A stretch of DNA of 64,000 nucleotides from Phycomyces nitens. Its lineage: Eukaryota; Mucoromycota; Mucoromycetes; Mucorales; Phycomycetaceae. Position 1 is the first letter of the stretch. Each line of letters opens with the position of its first letter. Where the stretch lies: assembly GCA_022702545.1 (NCBI GenBank), contig JAHRBC010000005.1, positions 3,410,001 to 3,474,000 on the forward strand, read 5' to 3'. Under the pieces are notes generated by a model. That model had not been told where the DNA came from, did no database searches, and saw only the letters and a program-made list of their open reading frames with translations. The position numbers and the translations under genes are program-made. Positions 46,614-58,847 of the stretch are shown here, one piece after another.

Positions 46614-47491
46614 TTATAAAGTGGCAAGGTTCCCCATGGTCACAGGCAGATTGTCATTAAACATGTAATATGGTGCAATGATAAAGAACTGATTACTACT
46701 CGGAGGGTACTGGATGAGCCCAACTTGATGCTGAATGTCATCCACATTAACAGCATATTTTGGGTGGGTTGTTTGTCCAGTTGAGCTGTGTGACCGCCGT
46801 ATTACGATTGGCACAGATGAGTCATGGGCTGCTGTACCATGCTCTTTCATCACTTCAACGAATGCCAGAAAGTGCGGTGTGCCATCAACCTCTTTATGCT
46901 CAAAATAAAATTCCACGGTGCCAACAAACCAGCTTTGAATAGTTATATTGCAACGGCTAGATAAAAATATAAAAAATGCGAGTGATCTCTATTTTGTATT
47001 TTGAATAATACCAATACTCACTTTCTGTACGGACAGGTAAACATCACATGATGATTGCCACGTCTGGTCTCGTTTTTTATTCTTCGGTACATACATGAAG
47101 AATGTACGGTTGAATTTTTCCAAAGATGAGAAGCAACAACAATCGTTGGGTCATCAAGTTCAATACTGTTCATACCACTGTTTCGCACATAGTACTTTGC
47201 CAAAGTATTCTTGACAACAGGGCTGCTGACACCTTCCAAGTCATCATCATTCAAGCTGGCATGTCAGTTGAATGGCTCCCATAGCTGGGCAGCACTTACA
47301 CCATCTGGAAGATCTAAGAAACTTGCTTCATTATATGTGGACGGCTGACTTGTACTAGGATAATTCTGAGAGCTGTTTGCTGAACTGACAAAGCTATGAA
47401 CAGCAAAGCGCTCAACAAGCAAACTGGCATTTCTACCGCCCTTCAAGTTTGACGTGATAAGCTTGGAGTATACTCTAATTACTTTTTCCAT
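46614..47491 (-). pseudogene. X-element remnant of a transposase C-terminal region (X5 copy)
   Basis: It runs on the minus strand from 47491 (MEKVIRVYSK). The shared TGA is at 47266-47264, with a donor after CPYRK near 47021 and a second exon ending NLATL at 46614. It is nearly the same as X4, so both derive from one source already carrying the stop. Confidence 0.55.
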
Positions 47492-48797
47492 GGGTAGGTA
47501 AGAGATTATTTGACTAATAATAGCAACAGCAGCAAAGACACTTCTTGGTCAATGATGACAAAATCAACGTACCTGTCATCAATGATTGTGGCCAGTGAGG
47601 CACGGCTAGGACAATAGCACTCCACATTTACAAGTGCAAAAGAATGTGGTGTGCCAAGAATCTTCTTCAAGACACCTTTAAGAGTGCAAACCAGACTTGT
47701 AAGAGAAAAATAGCAGAGAATAGCCAGGCAAGTTTATTAATTAACAAACATTTGAATATACATTATAATTAATACAATATTTTTATTATGTTATAGCAGG
47801 AAAGAGCAAGCAGTTCTTTTCTTTTGGAAGATGAGGTATTTCAAACGGATGACGAGGCTGAATCCCCAATCATGACAGATGTACTATAAGTTAGAGCTTT
47901 TTGTTGCTCATCTATTCTCAATTTAATATTAATATAATATTTCTACTGTTTGATATAGGTTTACACCACTAGGAATGAGCAATGAGCCTTCATCTAAGAG
48001 AAACAGACTAAGTCTTTAATATTCTTTAGGCTGCTCTTATTGGTTCTCTCATATTTTTAGTATATGTTTTAGCGCACTTTTTCTTTTCCTCTTTTCCTTT
48101 AGCTGTTTTATCTTTGCTTTGGTCCTCTCCTTTGAAATAAAATCGAATAACTCTCCATCACGTAAGATTGCCACCTTAATAAATGCCTGATTGGCATCTT
48201 GTATACCACATCTTCAGCTCTGTTGTTTTTAATCTAGGAATGAAACACACATCTTGCCCTTTTTCAAGCACTAAAAAAAATGAAATTTTTTTATAGCTGT
48301 ATTATGCCGAGGTTAGTTTATATTTCTTTTCTTTTCTTTGCTCTACTTTTTTGAAGTAAAACTAAATGACCCTCCCTTATGTAAGGTTGTCAATGACATA
48401 AACATCCGATTGGAATCTTATATACCACATCTTCAGCTCTGCTATCTTTAATCAAGGAATGAAACACTCATCTCATAATTTTTCAGACACTAAAAAAAGG
48501 TGAAAATTTTTTACAGCTATATTACACTAAAGTTTGTCGTTCCCCACCTCCCCACCTGGGAATCTCTGTAGAATATGCATATTGTTTTCTTAATGATGTA
48601 CTCATTCTGCCAATTACCATTATATTCGAATTAGTTTTAAATCTTATGAGCTGACTTTACAGCAATATATTTTCTATGGTAAGAATATTATAATATGTTT
48701 ACACTCTTTAATTAATCATATTGCGCATTCTCTATTCTCCTTCTACTGCATCTAGTATTTACATCTGTACGTTTCATATAGTGGCATTAATTCAAGA
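47492..48797. other. X5 interior without an intact gene
   Basis: This is conserved X sequence matching X4 42830-44454 in reverse. It includes the possible acidic exon at about 47798-47890 (plus), ending in a stop. No complete frame. Confidence 0.35.
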
Positions 48798-49260
48798 GAT
48801 GCTTGGTATACTGATTAACAAGCACAATATATACTGGTATGCTATCCAAAACAATATGCTCGGTTTATTTGATCGCTTCATTCTCTGACCACGATATCTT
48901 TATAGCAATTGATGAAGACCAAAGGCCTTCCAAGTCATGACAGTGATTCACAACAAGATGCTCGGCACGCTGATTAACAAGCACAATATATACTGGTATG
49001 CTACCCAAAACAATATATTCGGTTTATTTGATTGCTTCATTCTCTGACCACAATATTTTTATAGCAATCGATGAAGACCAAAGGTGCTATCCAAGTCATG
49101 ACAGTGATCCATAACAAGATGCTTGGTACGCCGATTGACAAGCACAACATATACTGGTATGCTATCCAAAATAATAAGCTCGGTTTATTTGATTGCTTCA
49201 TTCTCTGACCACAATATTTTTATAGCAATCGGTGAAGACCAAAGGCCATCCAAGTCATAA
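48798..49260 (+). repeat. Three tandem copies of a 160-bp X segment
   Basis: 'gatgcttggtat' or a variant starts at 48798, 48957 and 49118. Each unit continues with 'acaagcacaa.atatactgg' and 'gaagaccaaagg'. X2 (16569-16700) and X4 (43020-43150) have one unit. The third unit is closest to X2, so the extra units arose in the X5 lineage. Confidence 0.8.
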
Positions 49261-52200
49261 CAACATGTTGTTGGCATCGTGTATAGCTTGAGTAAAAGGT
49301 TTGTACCATACACGTTTTATAATATTAAATAGTATTTGCTTTTGGTGTTTCTATATTATTATTATATATATTTTAATATTATTTGAAATAAATCGAAATT
49401 ATAATAAAAAATAAACCATTATTTCAAATAAATGGCAGTAAAAAAAGAAAGGGTGCTAGTATATAAAGTAATATAAAAGAGAGGCTATAGTATATAAAGA
49501 AACGATTTTGGTTGGATAAAAAAACGGTAGCTGTGCCTATTCCTGCCTCATAACTACCCTTTTTTTTCGCACTAAAAAAACGGTAACAGCTACCGAAATC
49601 GCCTTATACAGAGTCTTTACTACCGTTTTTTTTGGTGGGAAAAAACGGTAGTAATGCTACCAAAACGGTAGTTAGCTACCGTTTTTTCCGCCGTAGTGTT
49701 GTCTGTTTGAACTGCGATATACTTGACCAAGTAAGTTGATGGACTTCAACTTTGTGATCTCGTTATCAACAAAGGAAAATGGGGAGAAGGCGTGCTGATA
49801 GCTGGTAAGACTGGGAAGGTCATAAGCATGCTTATAATAATCCAGCAAATGTGGATAATCGATATCACCAATTAATGTTTTCATTCCAACTTGCAGAGGA
49901 AAAGCCAATGGAGGAAGAGGCTTGTTACCCTTTGCAGAATCCATTGTGGTCAGAGAAGCATTTACAAAATCTTGCAAGTTGAGCTGAGGATGATTGATTG
50001 GCGAAGTTGTGGCTGGAAGTGTGGGTGTAGATACGAGCTTTGCAAAGACAGAAGAGAATGGGATCTTACTGGAGTATCCAAGGACTGCTTGCACATAATT
50101 GGCCTTGTATGCTTCTTCAACAAAATTCCTCATATATGTTGCCTCAAAACTATCCTTTCTGTTTGTGCTCACGTTCTTTAGCAAACCGTTGTATTGCTCA
50201 AACCCAAAGAGCCAATAGCCATACACTGGTCCAAAATCACGAATGGTCTCGCGAAGATGGAGGTGCAGATGCATATTGCAGGTGAGGACACTAGGAGGGT
50301 AAAGACGCTCGCACTTTTGACAGAATTTCTCTAGGTAGTCATGGGCATTGTCAAGTTCTTCAAATGATAGGGATGGCTTTACAAGGAGACGGCAGGCATT
50401 GACAAAGTCCATCCAGTTTCTGAACTTGTCATCATTGAGAACATCTTTCAGCAAGACAGGAGAGTATGCTAGCACCCAGGACTTCCATTCGTCAGCTTTC
50501 ATAAATGAAAATCCCTTTCCAATTTTCGCTGTTAATGAAGTGTATGAAGCTGGCAGGATCATTGTCTTGGCGATTTGCTCCATGTCATTAAGTTGTCCAT
50601 TATTAATATCGCCACCAGCAATCCACTTGTCCACCATCCTCTTTGCCGTACCCAAGAATAAGTTGTGCATGGGATCAATGATCGTTCCACGTACTAGATC
50701 AAAGTATCCAAGGCGATGCAGCTGCGACCATCAAACACCATTTTTGATCTCCAGCTGATGCCTTTCTGAGGGCATACTAGCACTCTTCCACACCTCAGCA
50801 TGCACCCTGTTTTCCACACCATTATGAATAGACCACTGCAAATAGTTGAAACCATGGAAATCCACACTGCTTGTCCCAGCAAGACGACTGAATTGACGGC
50901 TGCATTTGTAGCAGGCGTTAGTGCTATTGTGGGACATAAATCCGCTTGTTTTTCTGGCTGCTGGAATATCACATGCCACCATAAGGAGCGCAGCATGGAC
51001 AGTTGTTCCAGATCCACATTCAAAGGTTGGAATCGTCATTCCAACGTACAACTGCTCAAGGTCATCCACCAACGGCTTGAGATAGTTGTTGATCTCATAA
51101 GATTTGGGTTCCTTTGGTCCAGGCATTAACCCAACCAAGACGACATTCTCTGGTTTGAATCTTTCATCTCTGGGCAAGTTGTTGATTGCCAAATATATAG
51201 CACCAGAGGAGTGGGTGACACCATCGAACGGCTGAAACCAGTCGATGTTTAGAGTCAACAGAAGAGAACGAGGGCGGGCAACAAATGAAAGACCATCACT
51301 GTCTTTCAACTCCTTCCACATCTTGCCATCGTAAATGTCGCACATGGTGTCTGTCACCTTCAGCTCGTCGTTCCAGAGGCCGATCTTCTGCTCGAAACCA
51401 GGACGAAGAAAGAGAACCTTGAGTGCATCTTTGATGGACTGATACACAAAGATTTTCTTTGGCACCATGGCACCAGACGTCGACTTCTTTGTCAGCTCAC
51501 AGTTACAAGTTATATTTGTGCCTATTTTCACAGAGCTGCAGAGAGGGGGAACGGAAATAGATTCTTCATATATTTGATGACAATCTGGACATGACACGAA
51601 TCGTTTGATATCTTTGGTGATATCACTAAAACCCGTCATCTTCTGAAGACCAGCAAGACTTGTTGGGAGCTGAAAGTCTTGTCCATAGACTGTCAAGAGC
51701 TCATTGACAAACTGGATCAATACAATGGCGCCCTTGTTGACTGCATAACGGGATGCAAAAAGAACAACGAAAATGGCAATGGCCCTGTGCACTGGATTTT
51801 TGGGCATACCAGGAGCACCAAAGGGTTCTGTTTTAAAAAAGGAAAATTATTAACACTCAATTTTGGCATGCTTCTTTATGATAGTTATTCAATACTGACC
51901 TTCGCCATTGAACTCCTCAACATCAATCTCCTCGACATCACTCTCCACATTGTCGCCATTGTTGCTGTCATTGACAATCTCGGTGTCATCGTCATTGACC
52001 TCATTGTCAACCAAATCATTGTCAGACATCGGGACGGAATCCAAAAAAGGTAAGTTGGTCTGACCGCCCATTGTTTCCATGGATTCAGATTCAAACATCG
52101 GGATTGCTACAAATATGGAATAGATTAGTTTATTGCCCTTAAACTGGTTTTCAAATAAATATTTTTTACCCTCAACATCAACATCCATAATGACACTTTG

Positions 52201-52652
52201 TGTGCCTGAGGTTCAATTAAAGAATAATGGTTATTATTGTGCAGTAAATATAAAATTAATACATACTGCTCTCAGTTTGTCCAGCCTCTTCAATTCTTGC
52301 TCTTTTGGCATGACGCTGATAATTGCGTCTGGATACCATAGAGAACCCTTTTTGATTACCATTGCATTTGTTACAGTAACAGGCAGTGTTGTTTTGGGAA
52401 GCAGAAGACATATTTTGTGTGATTTGATTGTAAGATAAAAAAGGAAACAAGTGCTTCATATGTTTTATTTGCTGTCAATTTATAGACAAAAAAAAACTAT
52501 TGTATTTTACTTGTTTGCCCAAACCAATAGGATCTGTTAAAAAGTCTTTTTTTATTTGAATAAAAAAATCTTCTGAGTTGAAAAAAAGGCCTATATTTTC
52601 TACACCTTAAAGTATTCTTGGTGCACTAGTAATCCAGCCCATTTTTCCAGTG

Positions 52653-52932
52653 TCCTTGAGTTCCATTTGTTGCCACCAAGTGTTAGCTCGGTCACGCAGC
52701 AGGTTCACTGCAAAATCACAGGCTCTGGTGGGGGTGAAATTGTAGTACTTGGTGTAATGTTCAACTGCACGCAGCCAACCATTGACAACTGTGGCAGATC
52801 GTTCTCCTCTAAAACAATCTGGTTGTTTTATACGTTCTGCTCACAAGTCTTGCTGTGCAGCTACTGCCTTCATCGCTTCAGCCACAGCAGCTGCTATGGC
52901 TTCGGCTGTGATTGTGACAGGTGGAGGGGCCA
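52653..52932 (-). pseudogene. Ty3/gypsy gag N-terminal part (fragment G continued)
   Basis: On the minus strand from 52932 the frame begins MAPPPVTITAEAIAAAV, has one TGA after AAQQDL, and continues through DCFRGERSATVVNGWL to DFAVNLLRDRANTWWQQM. That is the retrotransposon gag motif with the typical Leu-Leu-x4-Ala-x2-TrpTrp spacing. A3 cuts it at 52652, and the rest of gag resumes at 41615. Roughly 20 residues expected between the two parts seem to be missing. Confidence 0.85.
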
Positions 52933-52970
52933 TTTCTTCTGGTTTTTTGTTCTTTCCTGTTAGTGTCGTG

Positions 52971-53022
52971 CACTGGAAAAACGGGCTTGATTACTAGTGT
53001 GGAAAGATAAGTAAACAATAGT
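52971..53022 (-). mobile_element. 52-base stub of an A right end
   Basis: CACTGGAAAAACGGGCTTG and the following 33 bases of the A right terminus, in inverted orientation, are directly abutted by the A4 left end at 53023. The remaining part of that element is absent. Confidence 0.85.
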
Positions 53023-53264
53023 CACTGGAAAAACTCCCAAATTTAGCATTGTATCAATGTGGCAAAAGGGTAGTGGAAATATAGAGCTTTTTTTCATCTC
53101 AGATATTTTTTTTACTTCAAATAAAAAGTGTAATTCTAATCCATCCTATTGGTTTGGGCAAAGGATTAAAAAACAATAGCTTTTTTGTCATCTATAAATT
53201 GGCAGCAAATTAAAATATGTAGCACTTGTTTCCTTTTTTATCTCACAATCGAATCATATAAACA

Positions 53265-56200
53265 ATGTCTTCTATTTCCGCTCTTAACAACACTGCCTGT
53301 TACTGCAACAAATGCAACAACAACCAGCAAGGATTCTCTATTGTATCCAAGTGCACTTCCCAGCGTCATGCCAAAAGAGCAAGATTTGAAGAAGTCTTGG
53401 ATTTTGAAAACAGTATGTTATTTTCAATATTAATTTTATCTTTGCTGCACAATAATAACCATTAGCCTTTAATTGAACTCAGGCACACAAAGTGCCGTGA
53501 TGGACGTTGATGTTGAGGGTAAAAAATATTTATTTGAAAACCAGTACAGGGCAATAAACTAATGTATTCTATATTTGTAGCAATCCTGACCTCTCAATCC
53601 GAATCCATGGAAATGGATGGTCAGGTCGGCCTACCATTTTTGGATTCTGTCCCAATGTCTGACAATAATTCAGTTGACAATGAGGCCAATGGCGATGGCA
53701 CCAAAATCACCGATGACTCTGACAATGACAGCAATGATGAAGCCGATGATGAAGAGATTGAGGTTGAGGAATTTGACAATGAAGGTCAGTATTGAATAGC
53801 TACAATACAAAAGCAAGCAAAAATTGAGTGTTAATAATTTTCCTTTTTAAATAATAGACCCTTTTGCTACTCCTGGTATGCCCGAAAACCCAGTGCACAG
53901 GGCAATTGCCATTTTTGTTGTTCTGTTTGCATCCCGTTATGTGGTTGATAAGGGTGCTGTTGTCTTGATTGAGTTCATCAACAAACTCTTGACGATTTAT
54001 GGACAGGACTTCCAATTGCCTTCAAGCCTTTCTGGTCTCCAAAGCATGACAGGTTTCACTGCCTTGACCAAGGGTGTAAAGAGATTTGTTGTGTGCCAGG
54101 ATTGCCACACGGTTTATGAGGAAGCTGGGTCTGCTCCCCTTCAGTGCAGTTCTGCCAAGCTCGGTTCACGTTCTCCATGTGGTTGCCAATTGATGAAGCA
54201 ATCATCATCTGGTGCTTTAGTCCCAAAACGTCAATACAACTACCAGTCTGTCAAGCAGGCATTGAGAGTCCTTTTCCTCCGCCCGGATTTCGAAAGCAAG
54301 ATCAGGCAATGGAACCAGGAGTTGAAGATCGTTGATACAATGTGCGACGTTTATGATGGTGCGATGTGGAAGGGGTTGAAGGACAAGAATGGCGTTCCCT
54401 TTGTTGAAGACTCGCGCTCACTCATGTTGACTCTCAACATTGATTGGTTTCAGCCATTCGATGGTATCAGCCATTCCTCTGGAGCAATTTACCTTGCAAT
54501 CAACAATTTGCCTCGAGAGGATAGGTTCAAGGCAGAGAACGTGATTCTTGTTGGTCTGATGCCTGGGCCAAAAGAACCAAGATCAGAGGAGATTAACAAC
54601 TACCTCAAGCCCTTGGTCGACGAGTTGGAGCAGCTGTATGTTGGAATGGCCATTCCAAGTTATGAAAACCCAAGTGGAGTAACTGTCCGTGCTGCACTCT
54701 TCATGGTTGCATGTGATATCCCTGCCGCTAGGAAAACCAGTGGATTCACATCTCATAACAGTACCCATGCATGCTACAAATGCAGTCGTAGTTTCTCTCG
54801 CTTGGAAGGGACAAACAATGTCGATTTTTGTGGTTTTGATTTCTGTGCGTGGAGACTTGCAAATGGTGCTCAAAACCAAGTGCATGCTGAGGAGTGGAAG
54901 AGTGCAAGTATGCCCTCAGAAAGGCATCAGCTGGAGGTCGAAAATGGTGTTTGATGGTTGCAGTTACATCGCCTTGGATACTTTGATCTAGTATGTGGAA
55001 CGATCATTGATCCCATGCACAATCTATTCCTGGGAACAGCGAAGAGGATGGTCGAGATGTGGACTGCCAGTGGTCTGATCACAGACAACAATCTTCGTGA
55101 GATGCAGAGGGTGGCAGAGACCATGGTGTTGCCTGCGGATTACTCAGTGTTGAAGATGAAGATTGGGAAGGGATTTCCCCATATGAAGGCTGACGAGTGG
55201 ATATCCTGGGTGCTTGTTTACTCCCCTACTCTGTTGAAGACCGTTCTCCCTGCTGCCAAGTTCAAGAATTGGATTAGCTTTGTCGACGCCTGCCGCCTCT
55301 TGATAAAGCCAGCCATCACTTTTGACAAACTTGATGAAGCCCATAGTCACCTGGAGAAATTTGGTCAAGCCTGCAAACAACAATACCCACACACTGTCCT
55401 CACCTGCAATATGCACCTACACCTCCATCTTCGTGAGACCATTCATGATTTTGGACCAGTGTACGGCTATTGGCTCTTTGGGTTTGAGAGATACAATGGG
55501 TTGTTGAAGAACATCAAGACAAACAGAAGAGACAGGTTCGAGTCAACATTTATGAAAACATTTGTCCAGAATTCGTACAAGGAGGACTATACAAATGCCA
55601 TCCTCAAGTCATCAGTATCTGCTCCTTTCCTTCCTCTCTTAGCCAAACTTTCTTTGTCCTTTGCCACCTTGTCTCTACCTGCACCTGCACCTGCACCAAC
55701 ACGACGCCCATTCCGAATTCAAAATTTTGTGGATGCCTCCCAAGATTCTGAATTCCCGATCAAAGGTAATGAGTCTCTCCCTCCCACAGCATTTCCTCTC
55801 CAAGCTAGGCCAGAAACAGCAATGAGTGATGGCGACCATCCTCATTTGTTGGAGTATTATAAGGATACTTATGACATTTCTGAGCTGGAGAGCTATTAAT
55901 ATGCCACTTCTTCTTTGCTGTTTGTCGACAATCAGATAACAAAGTTAAAGTCAATCAATCTTCTTGGGCAGATCTATCATGGTCACAATGGCTCTGGCAA
56001 GGGTGGATCATACATTCAAGCTTTGTTTGGCACTAGTACGGGTGAGAACCAGACTGCATATACTGGACAAATACAGTATATGTTTGTCCACAACTTTACG
56101 CCGCCTCTCTTTGCCTCTGTTCGTCCAAATCGCCAATCATATCAAAGTCAGCATGTTTTCGTCTTTGTGAGATGGTATGGTGTGTCCTATGATCATTCGC

Positions 56201-56370
56201 GTGAGGATGAAGGTGTTGATATATGTTTGCCTGGCTTTTCTCCCCCCAGTCATGAGTGCATCTTGCCAGTGCATTGCCTTCTTTTAGAAGTTGCAACTGC
56301 CACGCACACAAGCCGAAATGGCGTAAAGAGGATGCTGGTCATCCTTTTGCCCAAAAAGCTTTGCATATAA
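53265..56370 (+). pseudogene. CACTA Tnp2-type transposase, A4 copy, two nonsense codons
   Basis: Exons are 53265-53412 (148 nt, CYCNKC...QRH), 53483-53518, 53581-53784 (acidic) and 53858-56370, all phase 1. The motifs include TLNIDWFQPFDG, GLMPGPKEP, CDIPAARKTSGF, IIDPMHNLFLG and an unaltered GFERYNGLLK. TGA at 54952-54954 replaces Arg of NGVRW, and TAA at 55897-55899 follows LESY, where A1 has Gln. The protein is distinct from A1 in many positions but aligns along its whole length. Apart from the stops the frame is kept. Confidence 0.9.
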
Positions 56371-56495
56371 TAAATAAATAAATATCTTTTCTCTTTCATA
56401 AAAAAAACAAACAGAAATAGCATTGCCTTTATAAATGTTGTCAAAACGTAATGCGTGTCAAAAAAAATAGATGGATAGATAAAAAAAATATTTTA

Positions 56496-57669
56496 TTAAA
56501 GCCCATGTCTAAGAGCCCACTGAGGAAGACTGGGATTAAAATTAGTTGGGACTGCCACGTCCACAGTTCTGTCATAAACCCTTGACAACAACTGGTGGGA
56601 GTTTGCTCCAAGTTGGAGACCAACGAATCTGTCAATGACTTGGATGAATTGGTTAAACTATCAATTGCGCATCAGTAATCTACAGTCATTCAATATACTA
56701 TTTATATTCAGCTCAACAACTCACTTCATTGCTTCTCCAACTTGGGCGAATTGTGCGAACCACACGTCTTCTTCCTGCTTCAGAGACTTCGTCATCTGAT
56801 TCTCCCTCAGACATTGCTCCCTTTTGGAGTGCACCTATGCAGTTCCAACCCATCTCCTGGTTGATCTCAGCCCTGTTATTGTCATATGCTGCCAAACGAC
56901 GAGCATAGTTCTACAAATATTATTATTAATATGTGTTTAATGGATTTTTAATATATTGCAAACAACTTACTTCGTTTGCACGACCAGATCTTTGTGAATG
57001 TCTGTTCAACGCAGCCCTCACAGCAGGAGACTCTCTCACTTTTCGGTATCTACTAATGAAATTCTTGTGGAGCCTCTCACAAAGATCCTTTTGCCTCATT
57101 CCGTCACCAGCAAACTTGTGCCCCAGGTAGACAAGCATTCGATCAACCAACTCCTTGTTGGGAGTCATGTTGAAGTGAACATTGGTGTTCCACCTGGGCT
57201 TATCGTTGTTGGCCTTTACTTCTGCTGGGACAGTTGACCGAAACTTTGGATTCCACATGAATTTGTGGATCGCAGCCTAATAATATATAAAAGTTAACAA
57301 ACTGATAGTATAGTCTTTGCTCTTTAGTATAATACTTACATAAATCTCTGTGGAAACTCTCTTGCTGGGGTTTGACAAAGCAATTGGATCCGTCACAACA
57401 ACATTGCTAGTTGCACTGGTGGAGGCAACAGGAGCAGCGGGAGCAGCAGGAGCAGCCTCAACGAAATTATCAATGGCAGTGATAGTCTCACGGTTTCCTA
57501 CAATAATGACACCAAGTCTGGAATCCATTGTTACAAGTCTGGTGTTTGATGTCACCATCTCGCCTTCCATAATGGCCATCTTGTTCTCTATGGCAACAAG
57601 CTTTTCCAATATCAGATCCATGTCAGCAGTAGCAGGACAAGGAGCAATTGTTCTTCTTTGATTAACCAT
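56496..57669 (-). CDS. CACTA gene 2, A4 copy, four exons (327 aa)
   Basis: Exons are 57669-57340, 57276-56971 (306 nt), 56910-56725 (186) and 56657-56496 (162), all phase 0 and open. The lengths of exons 2-4 equal those of A1 although the sequence is diverged. Exon 1 has a predicted coiled coil (IENKMAIMEGEM) and an Ala-rich stretch. Exon 3 has GAMSEGESDDEV and IRPSWRSNE, and exon 4 ends LPQWALRHGL. The intact frame contrasts with the broken transposase. Confidence 0.82.
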
Positions 57670-57903
57670 TTTCTAGAATATAGTAAAGTATATTTCGATT
57701 ATAATTATTAGTTTTTGTTCAATTGAAATAAAAATAAATATAATATACATACAAAAACTGTTTGAGTGGGTGGGTGAGTAAGTGTGTGTGTGTGTGTGGG
57801 TTGTTGTAAAAGTAAGAGAGGTTGAATACTATAAAAAAGGCCATTATATATAGGCATTTTGAATGACTATAAAGATGTTCATCCATTGTCTTGAAGCACT
57901 GAG

Positions 57904-58847
57904 ATGCAAATCGGCCTTGATATTGTTTTTGGGCTCAATCCATCACACCTTCCACAGCATGTTTCAAAGGTGAAAAAAATTTCAGATTCTCTCCTTTTTC
58001 TTTGGTTCCCTTTATTTTTCCTTTTGCTTGCTTTTTTGATATCGGCGCCTTTCTCTGGTAAGACATTTTTTATACCTCTTTATATACACAAATTAACCTC
58101 TTTTTCATAGATGTGCGCTCCCATTGCAACTCATCCTTTCCACAATGGCCATCCAGACAAATACTCACTGGCCGCATTCACTGGTACCATCATCTTGATA
58201 AAAATTATTTTCACTTTCTCTCTCAGATTAGCCAAACAACTTACATAAGGATGCCATTGGCACCAGGTAAAAAAAATTCTTTCAATCATACTTGTTCCCT
58301 CTCTGACTCTATTCCATTGTAGACTGCCCTTTCTATTCACGCCATTGGCCTCCTCCATCATTCGCGATTGTAATCATAAAGGTAATATTCTTTATAAATC
58401 TCTTTTTGCTTATCCAAAATATTATTCAGACTATTTATTAATAATTATTATTATGTGTTTTATAGGCTCCTTTGGTCTTTCTTTGCACACCATGCCCCCT
58501 ACTTTGATAACCCATTTGGCTCCTGGTATGTAAATTAAATATATCATTACTCTGTTCACCCATATTAATTTTTATTCCCTTTTTTATAGTAAAACCCGCC
58601 ACACAGCCCATCCAGCCTTAAAATTCAAGTCCCCTTTGCACACTCTTGCCCATCTCTTGCAATGTAAGTATCTTTTGACACACAAAAATTTTCTCTTTGT
58701 ACTCCATATCATTAACACTTCTTTTATCTTTTACAGAACACTCCCGCAGCCCAAAAAATCACTGGATATTCATATTTTTGCAGGTATTTTTTATGTAGAA
58801 AAATATTCCATCCAAATAGCAGCAGGCAACCAGGTATAAACGGCTAG
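57904..58847 (+). pseudogene. CACTA gene 3, A4 copy
   Basis: It has the same seven-exon plan as A2: exon 1 is 57904-57969 and exon 7 ends at 58847 with TAG. Exon 3 has TAG where A2 has Trp, and exon 6 has the TAA shared with A1 and A3. Splice sites remain. The sequence is close to A1 and A2 despite the diverged genes 1 and 2 of this element. Confidence 0.6.

Larger units (their letters stand above)
45887..49698 (-). mobile_element. X5: non-autonomous CACTA-like element, inverted, TTG target duplication
   Basis: Ends are CACTACGGCGGAAGGACCGG at 45887 and, read inverted, CACTACGGCGGAAAAAACGG at 49698. Flanks are TTG on both sides (45884-45886 and 49699-49701), and removal restores the A transposase codons (CCTTGTCTG). 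It is longer than X4 because of two tandem duplications. Confidence 0.93.
45743..52411 (-). pseudogene. CACTA Tnp2-type transposase, A3 copy, interrupted by X5 and truncated by X4
   Basis: Exon 1 is 52411-52267 (145 nt). Exons 2 and 3 follow (about 52205-52170 and 52106-51900). Exon 4 starts near 51827. A TGA at 50733-50731 replaces the Arg of NGVRW by a CpG transition. The catalytic motif reads GFEQYNG, Arg to Gln, again a CpG change. X5 splits exon 4 after SNRQ (49702 to 45886), and X4 removes everything after DDLHPTRM at 45743. The gene is certainly dead. Confidence 0.9.
41616..52652 (-). mobile_element. A3: CACTA element, inverted, holding X4 and X5, with an internal deletion
   Basis: The right terminus is at 41616 (CACTGGAAAAACGGGCTTG), and the left terminus, read inverted, ends at 52652 (CACTGGAAAAATGGGCTGG). 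It lies inside the gag of G. Flanks are ATG and TCC, not a duplication. Without X4 and X5 only about 4 kb of A3 remain: gene 2, part of gene 3 and the transposase tail, equivalent to A1 about 9390-11630, are missing. Confidence 0.88.
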
